Assembly: GCA_902784465.1 (NCBI GenBank)
Contig: CACZUZ010000017.1
Span: forward strand, 1-45,669
Direction of reading: 5' to 3'
Length of the DNA: 45,669 nucleotides
DNA from: an uncultured Bacteroidota bacterium
GTDB taxonomy: Bacteria > Bacteroidota > Bacteroidia > Bacteroidales > P3
Shown here: one piece after another, positions 1 to 6,944 of the stretch
Layout: the number at the start of each line of letters is the position of its first letter
Numbering within the stretch: position 1 is the first letter of the stretch
Position numbers and translations under genes: made by a program
Notes under the pieces: generated by a model
What the model was told of the DNA's origin: nothing
The model's input: the letters and a program-made list of their open reading frames with translations, nothing else
Database searches by the model: none

Positions 1-65
1 TGATGAATAATAACAAATATGCAAAATCCTGCGGTTTATTGCGTAGCAATTTTTATTTGTCTGTG

Positions 66-94
66 TTGAAATCGAAAATTTTTATGTAAATTTG
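66..94 (+). promoter_or_regulatory. Bacteroidetes-type promoter for the first operon
   Basis: TTG at 66-68 and TAAATTTG at 87-94, 18 bp apart, match the Bacteroidetes -33/-7 consensus (TTTG ... TAnnTTTG). The box ends 18 bp before the GTG start at 113, so the leader would be very short. Confidence 0.55.
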
Positions 95-112
95 CAAATA
101 AAATAAGCAGAT

Positions 113-1003
113 GTGATATACCTCAAATCGTTCAATTTGCCAAAAGATACATGGGTTGATGCGTATTTTTCACCCTCACCATATGCCCCCAAAGACCTTC
201 CTGATGTATATGATAAGCTAATTGCTGAGTTTGACAGTAGAACCATTCATCGGAGTTGGTACCCATGGAAGACTTTCTATAACAGGGATTTCTGTCATAT
301 CGAGTTTTCGGACATCACCGTCTTCTATGGAAACAACGCATCGGGCAAGACCACAGTTCTCAATGTCATAGCCGAAAAACTGGGTCTGCAACGCACGTCT
401 CTTTTCAACACCAGCGATTTTTTCGCCCAGTATTGCGAGGGCAACGGAGGATTTGAGCTCTCTGACAACCACATATCTCCCAAAGCAATTGGCAGAGGTA
501 AGATAATTGTCAGCGACGATGTTTTCAAAAGAATACATCAGGTACGCGACTATAACCAGCAGAAGGACGAAGAAATAGAGAATGCGTCGAACGTATACTG
601 GGCAATGGAGCATGTCCAGAAGTCGCTTACGGTTTCAAAGTTCATCAAAAGAACAATAAACTACCGGAGGCGAACGGAAATGTCTAACGGAGAGACCGGC
701 TTCCAATATTTTATTGAGAACATTCCTGACGAGGCATTGGTGCTGCTGGACGAGCCGGAGAACAGCCTGTCGGCAGAATGGCAGATGTCCCTTGCTCACG
801 AGCTATACAATATGGCTACTCATAGGGATTGCCAACTTGTCATAGCCTCACATTCGCCATTCATACTATCAATGCCCGGCGCGAAGATATACAACCTCGA
901 TTCTACTCCAGTTCAGACTGCCAAGTGGTATGAGCTGGACAATATGCGAGCCTACTACAATCTCTTCAACATGCACCGTAAATCATTTGAAACAGACAAA
1001 TAA
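113..1003 (+). CDS. AAA/ABC-type ATPase (OLD/SMC-like)
   Basis: A 296-residue stand-alone ATPase with an ABC-type nucleotide-binding fold. Walker A is GNNASGKT at residues 73-80, an ABC-signature-like SNGET lies at 191-195, Walker B LVLLDEPENSL at 209-219, and the switch histidine is in ASHSPF near 247. No nuclease, TOPRIM or membrane segment is visible. The start is a GTG: the ATG two bases upstream runs into TGA, and an in-frame TAA sits at 104-106. Proteins of this kind (RecF/OLD/SMC-like ATPases) often act with a partner in DNA repair or phage defence; the partner here is probably the Sel1 and TPR proteins downstream, now separated by an insertion sequence. The ATPase family is clear, the role is not. 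Confidence 0.85.
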   Translation: MIYLKSFNLPKDTWVDAYFSPSPYAPKDLPDVYDKLIAEFDSRTIHRSWYPWKTFYNRDFCHIEFSDITVFYGNNASGKTTVLNVIAEKLGLQRTSLFNTSDFFAQYCEGNGGFELSDNHISPKAIGRGKIIVSDDVFKRIHQVRDYNQQKDEEIENASNVYWAMEHVQKSLTVSKFIKRTINYRRRTEMSNGETGFQYFIENIPDEALVLLDEPENSLSAEWQMSLAHELYNMATHRDCQLVIASHSPFILSMPGAKIYNLDSTPVQTAKWYELDNMRAYYNLFNMHRKSFETDK

Positions 1004-1009
1004 TATTGA
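1000..1009. repeat. Left copy of 10-bp direct repeat flanking the IS
   Basis: ATAATATTGA here overlaps the stop codon of the ATPase gene and is repeated exactly at 2237-2246 on the other side of the insertion sequence. It is probably the target-site duplication, although one to three unassigned bases lie between each copy and the recognisable IS ends. Confidence 0.6.
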
Positions 1010-1011
1010 CG

Positions 1012-1035
1012 TAATGGACAATATTAATGGTCGAA
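1012..1035. repeat. IS left terminal inverted repeat
   Basis: These 24 bp match the reverse complement of 2169-2192 at 23 positions; the one difference is T against A in the middle (CAATATT versus CAAAATT). Confidence 0.85.
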
Positions 1036-1052
1036 CCGATGTGAAAGCGTGA

Positions 1053-2012
1053 ATTTATCGTTACTTTGGCAAAGTCAAAGGTTATGAACAAAAAAAATGC
1101 TTTTACTGTGGATGCGACAAAGTCCAGAAATATGGATGTGTAAATGGAGTTCAAAGATACCGTTGCTGGGGATGCGGGAAACAATTTTTGGGTGGCAAGC
1201 GCATAGATCCGGCCATATTGTGGCGAGAGTATTCGGAGTTGAAACAGACATACGCCCAGCTGGCGGAGAGGTACGGGTGCTCTCCACGCACAATCAAACG
1301 GAAACTTGACGCATACGCACCGCCAAAAGGCACGGCAACGCCTGGCAGGTCCGTTGTGGTGATGGACACCACCTATTGGGGGCGCAAATATGGGGTGATG
1401 CTGTTCAAGGACGCCATCACGGGCAGGGATTTGCTGTGGTACTTCGTGAAGAATGAGACCAACGCCCTTTATGCACAGGGCATAGCCGAGCTGGAGGGTA
1501 TGGGGTATGAGATACCAGCGTTGGTGTTTGACGGACGCAAAGGGCTTCCCAGTATGTTCCCGGACAAGAAGGTGCAGCTGTGCCAGTTCCACCAGCAGAA
1601 GACCGTGCGCAAGTATATCACAAAGCATCCGAAGACAGAGGCCGCCGTGGAACTCAAGGAGATAGTGGACCTTTTGACCAAGACCGACAAGGAGTCTTTT
1701 GAGGGTATGTTTGGCCAGTGGTGCGCAAAATGGGATGGCTATCTTAGGGAAAGGACAACGGATCCAGAGACTGGCAAAAGCCATTACACGCACAAGAAGC
1801 TGCGCAGCGCATACCTGAGTATCCGGCGGAACCTGCCGCTGCTGTTCACCTGGTACGACAACATTGAGATGGGGATACCTAACACGACCAACCTTATTGA
1901 CGGGCACTTCTCCCAACTCAAGCGGATGCTCCGAAACCACAACGGGATGAAACGCAAGCGTCGCAACAAGCTTGTCATTGGGTTTTTTGAGGCATCACGC
2001 TCCGCCAAATAA
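1053..2012 (+). CDS. IS256-like transposase, zinc-ribbon variant
   Basis: DDE transposase of the IS256-related type with an N-terminal zinc ribbon. The ribbon (CFYCGC ... RCWGCGKQF) lies upstream of the first usable start codon (TTG 1188) in an open frame that begins at 1053 after a TGA. That upstream part has no ATG, GTG or TTG, so the real start is uncertain: an ATT at 1053, or an ATG at 1084 followed by a -1 slip on the A8 run at 1090-1097, would both give the full ribbon. Downstream there is an HTH-like segment (AERYGCSPRTIKRKL), then VVMDTTYWG and ALVFDG, which hold the likely first two acidic residues, CQFHQ, and NTTNLIDGHFSQLK near the C-terminus. From TTG the protein is 274 aa; from 1053 it is 319 aa. 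Confidence 0.8.
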   Translation: MYRYFGKVKGYEQKKCFYCGCDKVQKYGCVNGVQRYRCWGCGKQFLGGKRIDPAILWREYSELKQTYAQLAERYGCSPRTIKRKLDAYAPPKGTATPGRSVVVMDTTYWGRKYGVMLFKDAITGRDLLWYFVKNETNALYAQGIAELEGMGYEIPALVFDGRKGLPSMFPDKKVQLCQFHQQKTVRKYITKHPKTEAAVELKEIVDLLTKTDKESFEGMFGQWCAKWDGYLRERTTDPETGKSHYTHKKLRSAYLSIRRNLPLLFTWYDNIEMGIPNTTNLIDGHFSQLKRMLRNHNGMKRKRRNKLVIGFFEASRSAK

Positions 2013-2120
2013 AATAAAGGGCGGTTGAATCCCCGCCCTTCACACTTCATTTGTCGTGTGCGGTCAACCTATTCCTTGTCGGGTTGCTCCCCAGCAGAGC
2101 CCAACTCCGCTTCAGTTGAC
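2011..2120 (-). ncRNA. Candidate IS-encoded structured small RNA
   Basis: A minus-strand promoter at 2125-2155 should start transcription near 2118-2120, and a hairpin at 2017-2040 followed on that strand by TTTATTTTATTT should end it, giving about 110 nt. The RNA would fold: its first bases GUCAAC pair with GUUGAC about 55 nt on, a GUUGGGCUC/GGAGCAAC arm lies inside, a CACAC/GUGUG arm follows, and then the terminator. It touches only the very end of the transposase gene. No homology was checked; this is a prediction from promoter, folding and terminator together. Confidence 0.45.
2017..2040 (-). terminator. Hairpin terminator in the IS 3' region
   Basis: AAGGGCGG pairs with CCGCCCTT around a loop of about 8 nt. 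On the minus strand it is followed by a T-rich tract, so it works best as the terminator of the predicted small RNA. On the plus strand it sits 4 bp after the transposase stop but lacks a T run. Confidence 0.65.
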
Positions 2121-2124
2121 AATG

Positions 2125-2155
2125 CAAAAGTACAAACTGTTTTCCATACGGCAAA
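2125..2155 (-). promoter_or_regulatory. Minus-strand promoter inside the IS right end
   Basis: Read on the minus strand, TTTG (2152-2155), a 19-bp spacer and TACTTTTG (2125-2132) form a textbook Bacteroidetes promoter. It faces into the IS, toward the transposase 3' end, where there is no reading frame for it to serve. Confidence 0.6.
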
Positions 2156-2172
2156 ATCTCAGCTGAAATTCG

Positions 2173-2232
2173 ACCATTAATTTTGTCCATTAGAGAGCAA
2201 GTCCTCTAAAAAACCATTAATTTTGTCCATTA
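2173..2232. repeat. Duplicated right inverted repeat of the IS
   Basis: The 20 bp at 2173-2192 (ACCATTAATTTTGTCCATTA) recur exactly at 2213-2232, a 40-bp period. Both match the left inverted repeat in reverse complement. The segment between them contains GAGAGCAAGTCCTCT, itself a weak inverted repeat. Confidence 0.85.
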
Positions 2233-2236
2233 CACC

Positions 2237-2246
2237 ATAATATTGA
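2237..2246. repeat. Right copy of 10-bp direct repeat flanking the IS
   Basis: ATAATATTGA, identical to 1000-1009. It lies 6 bp before the ATG of the Sel1 gene. Confidence 0.6.
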
Positions 2247-2252
2247 ATCGCA

Positions 2253-2942
2253 ATGGAAAACATAGTAGATTGGAATAAATACAAACAAGCCTCTGAAGAC
2301 GAAAAGGTCAAACTACTAAAAGCCTGGGCGGAGCAAGGAGATGTCAAAGCTCAATTCATATTGGGCGTAATATATTCTGACGAAGACAACGACTGTCGAA
2401 ACGTCGAAGAAGCAATACATTGGTTTCGGAGAGCGGCGGAGCAGGGACATTGGAAAGCTCAAACAAATCTTGGCATTTGCCTGCTGTATGAGCAAAAAGA
2501 ATGTACCCCGGAAGAATGTGAAGAAGCATTGAGATGGCTTGGATTAAGTGCGGAGAATGGCGATTCCAAAGCACAACTGGTTCTTGGCGTGGAGTACCAT
2601 AAAGGAGAAATGGTACCAATAGATTACGACAAATCAGCGCATTGGCTAAAACTTGCGGCAGAACATGGCATTTCAGTGGCACAGAATGCTCTTGGATATA
2701 TGTTTAAGAACGGAGAAGGGGTGCCAGTAGACTATAACCAAGCCCTGTCATTGTTTCACAAAGCCGCAGAAAAAGGAGACAAAACCGCCCAATACAATAT
2801 TGGCCTGATGTACGAAGAGGGCAAAGGGGTCGAGAAGAATTATGAATTGGCCCGAGGATGGTACCAGAAAGCCGCAGAAAATGGCGATAAAGATGCCCAA
2901 TCGGCCTTGGAAAGACTAGAACAAAGTGCTGGTGATCAGTAA
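2253..2942 (+). CDS. Sel1-repeat protein
   Basis: A 229-residue soluble protein made of about five tandem Sel1-like repeats of roughly 36 residues. Repeat cores are visible as FRRAAEQGHWKAQTNLG, LGLSAENGDSKAQLVLG, LKLAAEHGISVAQNALG, FHKAAEKGDKTAQYNIG and YQKAAENGDKDAQSALE. There is no signal peptide. Sel1 repeats are alpha-solenoid protein-binding modules, so an adaptor role is likely; no catalytic part is seen. It begins right after the insertion sequence, and with the IS removed it would start 12 bp after the ATPase stop codon, so it was probably co-transcribed with the ATPase. The IS may now cut it off from the operon promoter at 66-94. Confidence 0.9.
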   Translation: MENIVDWNKYKQASEDEKVKLLKAWAEQGDVKAQFILGVIYSDEDNDCRNVEEAIHWFRRAAEQGHWKAQTNLGICLLYEQKECTPEECEEALRWLGLSAENGDSKAQLVLGVEYHKGEMVPIDYDKSAHWLKLAAEHGISVAQNALGYMFKNGEGVPVDYNQALSLFHKAAEKGDKTAQYNIGLMYEEGKGVEKNYELARGWYQKAAENGDKDAQSALERLEQSAGDQ

Positions 2943-2965
2943 AAATAACAAAACAACAATACATT

Positions 2966-3820
2966 ATGGCAACAAAGAAGAAAGTCCTTTCAGACCAAGA
3001 CTATGAAGAGTTCAACAAGATGATGGCCGAGTATGAGGCCGACCCTAATTCCGTTAAGGTCAAGTTTTTTCATGACGATGGTTCTCTGTGGTATCAGGGT
3101 GTGCGTGGTGGTTTTGGAGACAGACCTTTTCTTAAACACAGGCTGCGTTATCCGGCATGGCCTTATTCCATCACGCTGGAATGTGACGCCATAGACAGAT
3201 GTGGAAAGGTCGCGGATGACGAAAACAGCACATTGGAGGACATTATCGATGCCGTGAATGCCGAATTTGAACTGGTGGACGACACAGCCATAGAAGCGGC
3301 ATTGTACTTCTTCATGGGGAGTCAGTTTACCCTTTACGAAGATTGCGAGGAAGACGCTCTCAATTGCTGCGAGAAAGCACTTGAGTTGTTTCGTGAGCTG
3401 TCGAAGGAAACGCCCGTGGTCTATCTTCAATACGTAGTGGGTACACTTGATGTGATGGGAGTTGTTGAACTTGGCCTACAGAAGTATGACGATGCAGAGA
3501 AGCGGTTTATGGAAGGGCTGGAGATATGCCGCCGGTCTTTGATTGAATACAGCGCAATAGACTGGTTGTATCAAACAATTTTAGCATATCAGCACCTGGC
3601 AATGGTGTATGAAGGAAAAGAGTTGCCACAAAAGGCCAAATCATTCATTGAGGAGGGCTGGAGAACCTTCTTGTCAAACGAGGATGTGCCTATTCCAACT
3701 GACTTTTACAAAACATTGGTGGAGAACGTTGTGCGAATCTATCAGGCTTGTGGCGAGAAAGACAAAGCTGTGGCATTCTGGAATGAATATGCTGAACCCG
3801 ACCAAACATTCCCCTCGTAA
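2966..3820 (+). CDS. TPR-like hypothetical protein
   Basis: A 284-residue soluble protein, 23 bp after the Sel1 gene and in the same operon. The N-terminal 90 or so residues are unrecognised (start MATKKKVLSDQDYEEFNKMM). From about residue 105 there are helical pairs of TPR character: EDALNCCEKALELFRELS, then YDDAEKRFMEGLEICRRSL, then LAMVYEGKELPQKAKSFIEEG, and a final helix pair IYQACGEKDKAVAFW. I do not recognise the family. Its position third in an ATPase/Sel1/TPR group suggests a scaffold or substrate-recognition role for the ATPase, which is inference from position only. Confidence 0.8.
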   Translation: MATKKKVLSDQDYEEFNKMMAEYEADPNSVKVKFFHDDGSLWYQGVRGGFGDRPFLKHRLRYPAWPYSITLECDAIDRCGKVADDENSTLEDIIDAVNAEFELVDDTAIEAALYFFMGSQFTLYEDCEEDALNCCEKALELFRELSKETPVVYLQYVVGTLDVMGVVELGLQKYDDAEKRFMEGLEICRRSLIEYSAIDWLYQTILAYQHLAMVYEGKELPQKAKSFIEEGWRTFLSNEDVPIPTDFYKTLVENVVRIYQACGEKDKAVAFWNEYAEPDQTFPS

Positions 3821-3949
3821 CGTACTACTTAACGAGAACCCAACATTGTTATCCCCTTTGAGTTGCTTGAAATTTGCGTTCATTTTATACTGAACCGCAC
3901 CCCTACAGCGAAGAGATGTAGAAGAGTGATAGCTGGTACCAGTCGAATC

Positions 3950-4255
3950 CTACAGGACGGCGGCCACGCGGCTGATGGAGGCTAAGCGGCGGGAAAAAAC
4001 ACTATTGCGACGCATCGTTATTATGTTGTATCGCGTCTGCATCGTCAGCAGTGGTTCTGCATCGATATCAAGGGCTGCAGCTATCAGCATGGCAATCTCG
4101 GTGTTCAACGGCCGCTTGCCGTTGAGCACTTCGTTCAATTGGCTGTAGGAGACACCGATCTGTGCCGCGAGTGCCCGCTGTGACACACCACGGTATTCAA
4201 TTTCGTCTTTTATTACCTCGCCAGGATGGGTGGGAGTGTATGGTTCTATTTTCAT
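3950..4255 (-). CDS. higA: HigA-type antitoxin (XRE family)
   Basis: A 101-residue helix-turn-helix protein of the HigA antitoxin family, beginning MKIEPYTPTHPGEVIKDE, the usual HigA start. The HTH is RALAAQIGVSYSQLNEVLNGKRPL at about residues 27-50. I chose the ATG at 4255 because an upstream extension in the same frame would run through the end of the toxin gene. The stop codon of higB lies only 2 bp upstream, so the two are one toxin-first operon as in other higBA loci. It should neutralise HigB and, with it, repress the operon through the inverted repeat upstream of higB. Confidence 0.88.
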   Translation of the reverse strand: MKIEPYTPTHPGEVIKDEIEYRGVSQRALAAQIGVSYSQLNEVLNGKRPLNTEIAMLIAAALDIDAEPLLTMQTRYNIITMRRNSVFSRRLASISRVAAVL

Positions 4256-4257
4256 CG

Positions 4258-4575
4258 TTATTGATAATGGTTGCTTAATTCTGTAATATTGCATATTGTG
4301 GCGATGGTTTCACCGTCTTTCGTCCGCTCTTCGAACTCAATTCTGTATTGGTCGTTTACCCTGACGGACGACAATCCGACTTTGTCTCCCACCAGTTTCT
4401 CGTAGTGCAACGAATTGTACTTGGCAAGCGACAGCGTGTTGGGTGAAGCATACATCAAATCCACTACCTTCACATATTTTTTTATTACTTGTGGTTGGAA
4501 CCGATGCTTCTTATCTTTACAATTCCCTTGCTCGTATAATTGCCTAAGATATTCTTTATCAAATAGTATCTCCAT
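4258..4575 (-). CDS. higB: HigB-type toxin (RelE/ParE superfamily)
   Basis: A 105-residue toxin of the RelE/HigB superfamily, which cleaves mRNA on the ribosome in characterised members. Visible family features are the basic middle, LAKYNSLHYEKLVGDKVGLSSVRVNDQYRIEFE, where VGLSSVRVNDQYRI is the hallmark central strand pair, and the end TICNITELSNHYQ. It is the first gene of the operon, followed at once by higA. Length and order are normal. It lies in an accessory stretch beside ATPase genes and gene fragments. Confidence 0.88.
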   Translation of the reverse strand: MEILFDKEYLRQLYEQGNCKDKKHRFQPQVIKKYVKVVDLMYASPNTLSLAKYNSLHYEKLVGDKVGLSSVRVNDQYRIEFEERTKDGETIATICNITELSNHYQ

Positions 4576-4587
4576 TCTTTCATCAGG

Positions 4588-4643
4588 TGTTCACAGTGCA
4601 AAGATACATAGATATTTTGAACATATTCGCAAAAAAGTGAACA
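4588..4643 (-). promoter_or_regulatory. higBA promoter with inverted-repeat operator
   Basis: On the minus strand TATCTTTG (4599-4606) is a good -7 box about 24 bp upstream of the higB ATG. TGTTCAC at 4588-4594 and GTGAACA at 4637-4643 are exact inverted copies flanking the promoter, a plausible HigA operator pair. Confidence 0.5.
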
Positions 4644-4675
4644 AAAAAAACACTTTTCGAATGAATCGTACGAAT

Positions 4676-4975
4676 AGGGCTCTGTTTTAGGGGTCGCAGT
4701 CTGTTGCGCTTTTTTTAATATCAATGGCATCAATTAATAAAACGGTATAGCAAAGGTGGTGTAGTTGGGTCTGGTATAAAGGCTCTCAATTCCCATATCT
4801 TCTCCAGATCTTCCATAAACCTATTCGAGAATAGTTCGGTTAGGGGTACCAAAGCGATAGAATCAAGCGATTCTGTCGCTTTTTTGTATTATTTAATCCG
4901 TAATATCCGTGCAATCCGTGTTCGAACATGATATTTAGACGCTGCCTAAAATACAACCCATTGGTGAAGCACCCC
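4676..4975. other. Intergenic stretch without a gene, with one terminator
   Basis: No reading frame of credible composition is seen. The stretch holds a strong hairpin terminator (4851-4883) with no gene left in front of it, and short repeats of ATCCGT at about 4897-4920. It looks like the remains of lost genes. Confidence 0.5.
4851..4883 (+). terminator. Orphan rho-independent terminator
   Basis: AAAGCGATAGAATC pairs with GATTCTGTCGCTTT with a single T-G wobble and a 4-nt loop, followed by a T run to 4885. No recognisable gene precedes it on the plus strand. Confidence 0.75.
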
Positions 4976-5164
4976 GAAAATAGAAAAAGTTGTAAAAACA
5001 GGGTCAGAAAATTGGAAAAAGTTGTAAAAACAGGGTCTAAAAAATGGAAAAAGTTGTTAAAACGTGGTCTGAAAATTGAAAAAAGTTGTAAAAATCGGGT
5101 CTGAAAATTGGAAAAAGTTGTAAAAATAGGCTCTTATAATTGGAAAAAGTTGTATTTTTGCATC
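4976..5164. repeat. 32-bp tandem repeat array ending in a promoter
   Basis: Five units (4976-5006, 5007-5038, 5039-5070, 5071-5102, 5103-5134) of 31-32 bp, each built on GAAAATTGGAAAAAGTTGTA followed by AAAACAGGGTCT with a few changes. A sixth unit (5135-5164) keeps TTGGAAAAAGTTGTA but then turns into TTTTTGCATC, creating the TATTTTTG promoter box of the ATPase gene. There are no spacers. Confidence 0.9.
5153..5160 (+). promoter_or_regulatory. -7 box of the DUF4143 ATPase promoter
   Basis: TATTTTTG 22 bp before the ATG at 5183, within the last unit of the tandem array. The 20 bp AAAAGTTGTATTTTTGCATC recur exactly near 6959-6978. Confidence 0.6.
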
Positions 5165-5182
5165 ACAAAATACAGTTGCATT

Positions 5183-6499
5183 ATGCTAAAGAGAAAGATA
5201 CAACAAACACTTAAAGAGTACTTTAACTCTAATAGGAACAAGATACTTATTGTCGATGGTGCACGTCAGGTCGGCAAATCGTACATCATCAGGCACGAAG
5301 GTCGTGCAGCTTTTCCCAATTTTGTCGAGATTAACATGATTGACGACAGGGATGGTGCCCGTGTGTTTGCCGACGTGAAAGGAGTAGAGGACTTCTACGT
5401 CAGGATAAGTGCCATTGCCGGTCGAAGATTGGGAACAAAAGACAACACATTGGTCTTTCTCGACGAGATACAGGCCTACCCGCCTTTGCTCACATTGCTA
5501 AAATTCCTATGTGATGATGGCCGGTTCACATATATTGTCAGCGGCTCGCTGCTTGGTGTGACCATGCATAAGACGCTGTCCGTCCCTGGAGGACGTATCC
5601 TAGTAGAGCACATGTATCCTCTCGACTTCGAGGAGTTCCTTTGGGCAAACGGTGTTGGCGATGAGGTTGTGGTCAGCATGAGGACCAGATTCAAGAATCG
5701 GGAAAGCTACGACGACGGATTGCACCGTCGTATGCTGGAATTGTTCAAGACCTACCTGTTGATTGGCGGCCTGCCTCAGGCCGTGAACACCTATATTGAC
5801 TCACAGAACATATACCATGTCCGCAAGGTCCACGAGGAGATATACAACCTCTATCGTGAGGATGCCTCGCAATACAGCATTGACGAGAAGCTTCATATCC
5901 GCCGTATCTACGATTTGATTCCGTCTAATATGGAGAATCGCAAGAAACGGCTTCGCTTCAACGAGATTGAAGAAAAGCGCGGCAAAGCGGCCCGCGACTA
6001 CGATGACGACATCGAATACCTCATCAGTGCCGGTGTTGCCCTTGAGGTTCGTGCCATCTCCAACCCTACATTCCCGCTGATAAGCTCTGCCAAGAAGAAC
6101 CTGTTGAAACTATACCTCAACGATGTGGGACTGCTGTCGTACATCCTGTTCAGGAACAATGTCACCGCCATCAAGGACGACCATCTGGGCATAAATCTCG
6201 GGGCAGTTTACGAGACCGTTGTCGCTGCCGAACTACAAGCCCATGGGCATACACTTTTCTACTATGACAACAAGCAGAAAGGCGAAGTGGATTTCTTGGT
6301 CGATGATTATGACAGCCTCTCGGTATTGCCCATCGAGGTGAAATCCGGCAAAGACTATTCAACCCATCGCTCGCTTGACCGTTTCATTACCAATCCCGAC
6401 TATAAGATAAAAACTGCGGTGGTGCTGTCGAATGAGGGTGCCGCTTGCATGGAGGGTAATATCGCTTATCTGCCGATTTATTACATTATGTTTTTGTAA
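5183..6499 (+). CDS. AAA_14/DUF4143 ATPase
   Basis: A 438-residue ATPase with the two-part layout of the family: an N-terminal AAA_14 domain with Walker A DGARQVGKS at about residues 25-33, Walker B LVFLDEIQ near 98, the sensor-like IVSGSLLGV, and a C-terminal DUF4143 part with GAVYETVVAAEL and the PD-(D/E)XK-like FYYDNKQKGEVDFLVDD ... LPIEVKSGK. The physiological role of the family is not settled. I chose the ATG at 5183 over the longer frame from 5108, because the extra residues are translated tandem repeat and the promoter box lies between. A second complete member is at 7549 and a fragment of a third at 6526, so this locus gathers such genes. Confidence 0.9.
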   Translation: MLKRKIQQTLKEYFNSNRNKILIVDGARQVGKSYIIRHEGRAAFPNFVEINMIDDRDGARVFADVKGVEDFYVRISAIAGRRLGTKDNTLVFLDEIQAYPPLLTLLKFLCDDGRFTYIVSGSLLGVTMHKTLSVPGGRILVEHMYPLDFEEFLWANGVGDEVVVSMRTRFKNRESYDDGLHRRMLELFKTYLLIGGLPQAVNTYIDSQNIYHVRKVHEEIYNLYREDASQYSIDEKLHIRRIYDLIPSNMENRKKRLRFNEIEEKRGKAARDYDDDIEYLISAGVALEVRAISNPTFPLISSAKKNLLKLYLNDVGLLSYILFRNNVTAIKDDHLGINLGAVYETVVAAELQAHGHTLFYYDNKQKGEVDFLVDDYDSLSVLPIEVKSGKDYSTHRSLDRFITNPDYKIKTAVVLSNEGAACMEGNIAYLPIYYIMFL

Positions 6500-6525
6500 T
6501 AAGCTGGGTTGCAGTTCGAATTCGC

Positions 6526-6625
6526 CCCAACGACTTTGGTCATGTCCTGGAGAACACAGTGTACCTTGAACTTCGACGTCGAGGCAACCAGGTGTTTGTT
6601 ACAACGAATCCGCAAAAAGCAACGA
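6526..6625 (+). pseudogene. Fragment of a DUF4143 ATPase
   Basis: In one frame this reads NDFGHVLENTVYLELRRRG followed by NQVFVTTNP, which corresponds to the start of the DUF4143 nuclease-like part of the ATPase family (compare GAVYETVVAAELQAHGHTLFYY in the intact neighbour). There is no start codon and no ATPase domain, and after NPQKATS the frame loses its family character. It is a remnant, not a gene. Confidence 0.7.
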
Positions 6626-6676
6626 GTTCTTTGGCCTGCACCCTGATGTTATCAATGCAGGTGCGAAGAAGTTTGA

Positions 6677-6856
6677 AGACCTATCGACCTTATACCTGAT
6701 ACAATACCCGTTGCCGGATTCATTGATGACTCAGGTTTACTTATGGCTGCACTATTAGTTGTTGCAAGCTACATCAACGATGAAATCAAAGAACAAGCCA
6801 AGCAAAAAATGAGAGATTGGTTCGGTGACAGTGAGTTGGCCAAACTTGATGATTAA
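6677..6856 (+). pseudogene. C-terminal remnant of a DUF1232 (YkvA) protein
   Basis: The frame after a TGA at 6674-6676 reads PIDLIPDTIPVAGFIDDSGL and continues MAALLVVASYINDEIKEQAK to a TAA at 6854. PIDLIPD.IPV.G..DD is the signature of DUF1232/YkvA small membrane-associated proteins, and the INDEIKEQAKQKMRDWFG tail fits too. The N-terminal half is missing; another frame just upstream reads NEFFGLHPDVINAGAKKFED, perhaps part of the same gene after a frameshift. Confidence 0.7.
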
Positions 6857-6944
6857 TCAGTCTCGCTATTTGGCTACACCATAACATATCCCGTTTGTCG
6901 CGATTGCATAAATCATAAGCTTGTTACTTTTTATCTGAAAAATA

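Larger units (their letters stand above)
1011..2233 (+). mobile_element. IS256-like insertion sequence with zinc-ribbon transposase
   Basis: The element carries one transposase gene between inverted repeats. The left end from 1012 (TAATGGACAATATTAATGGT) matches the reverse complement of 2173-2192 with one mismatch, and extends to about 24 bp. A second exact copy of the right repeat lies 40 bp further out at 2213-2232, and G1011 pairs with C2233, so I place the outer edge there. A 10-bp direct repeat flanks the element. It sits exactly between the stop codon of the ATPase gene and the start of the Sel1 gene. Removing it and one repeat copy leaves only 12 bp between those genes. Confidence 0.85.

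Noticed and set aside
3821-3949. Small plus-strand gene after the TPR gene (frame 3609-3893)
   Set aside because: It overlaps the TPR gene in another frame and has no credible start or composition.
4976-5164. CRISPR array
   Set aside because: The 32-bp units are contiguous with no unique spacers, and no cas gene is in the window.
5108-5182. Upstream start for the DUF4143 ATPase
   Set aside because: It would translate the tandem repeat, and the -7 box at 5153-5160 lies downstream of it.
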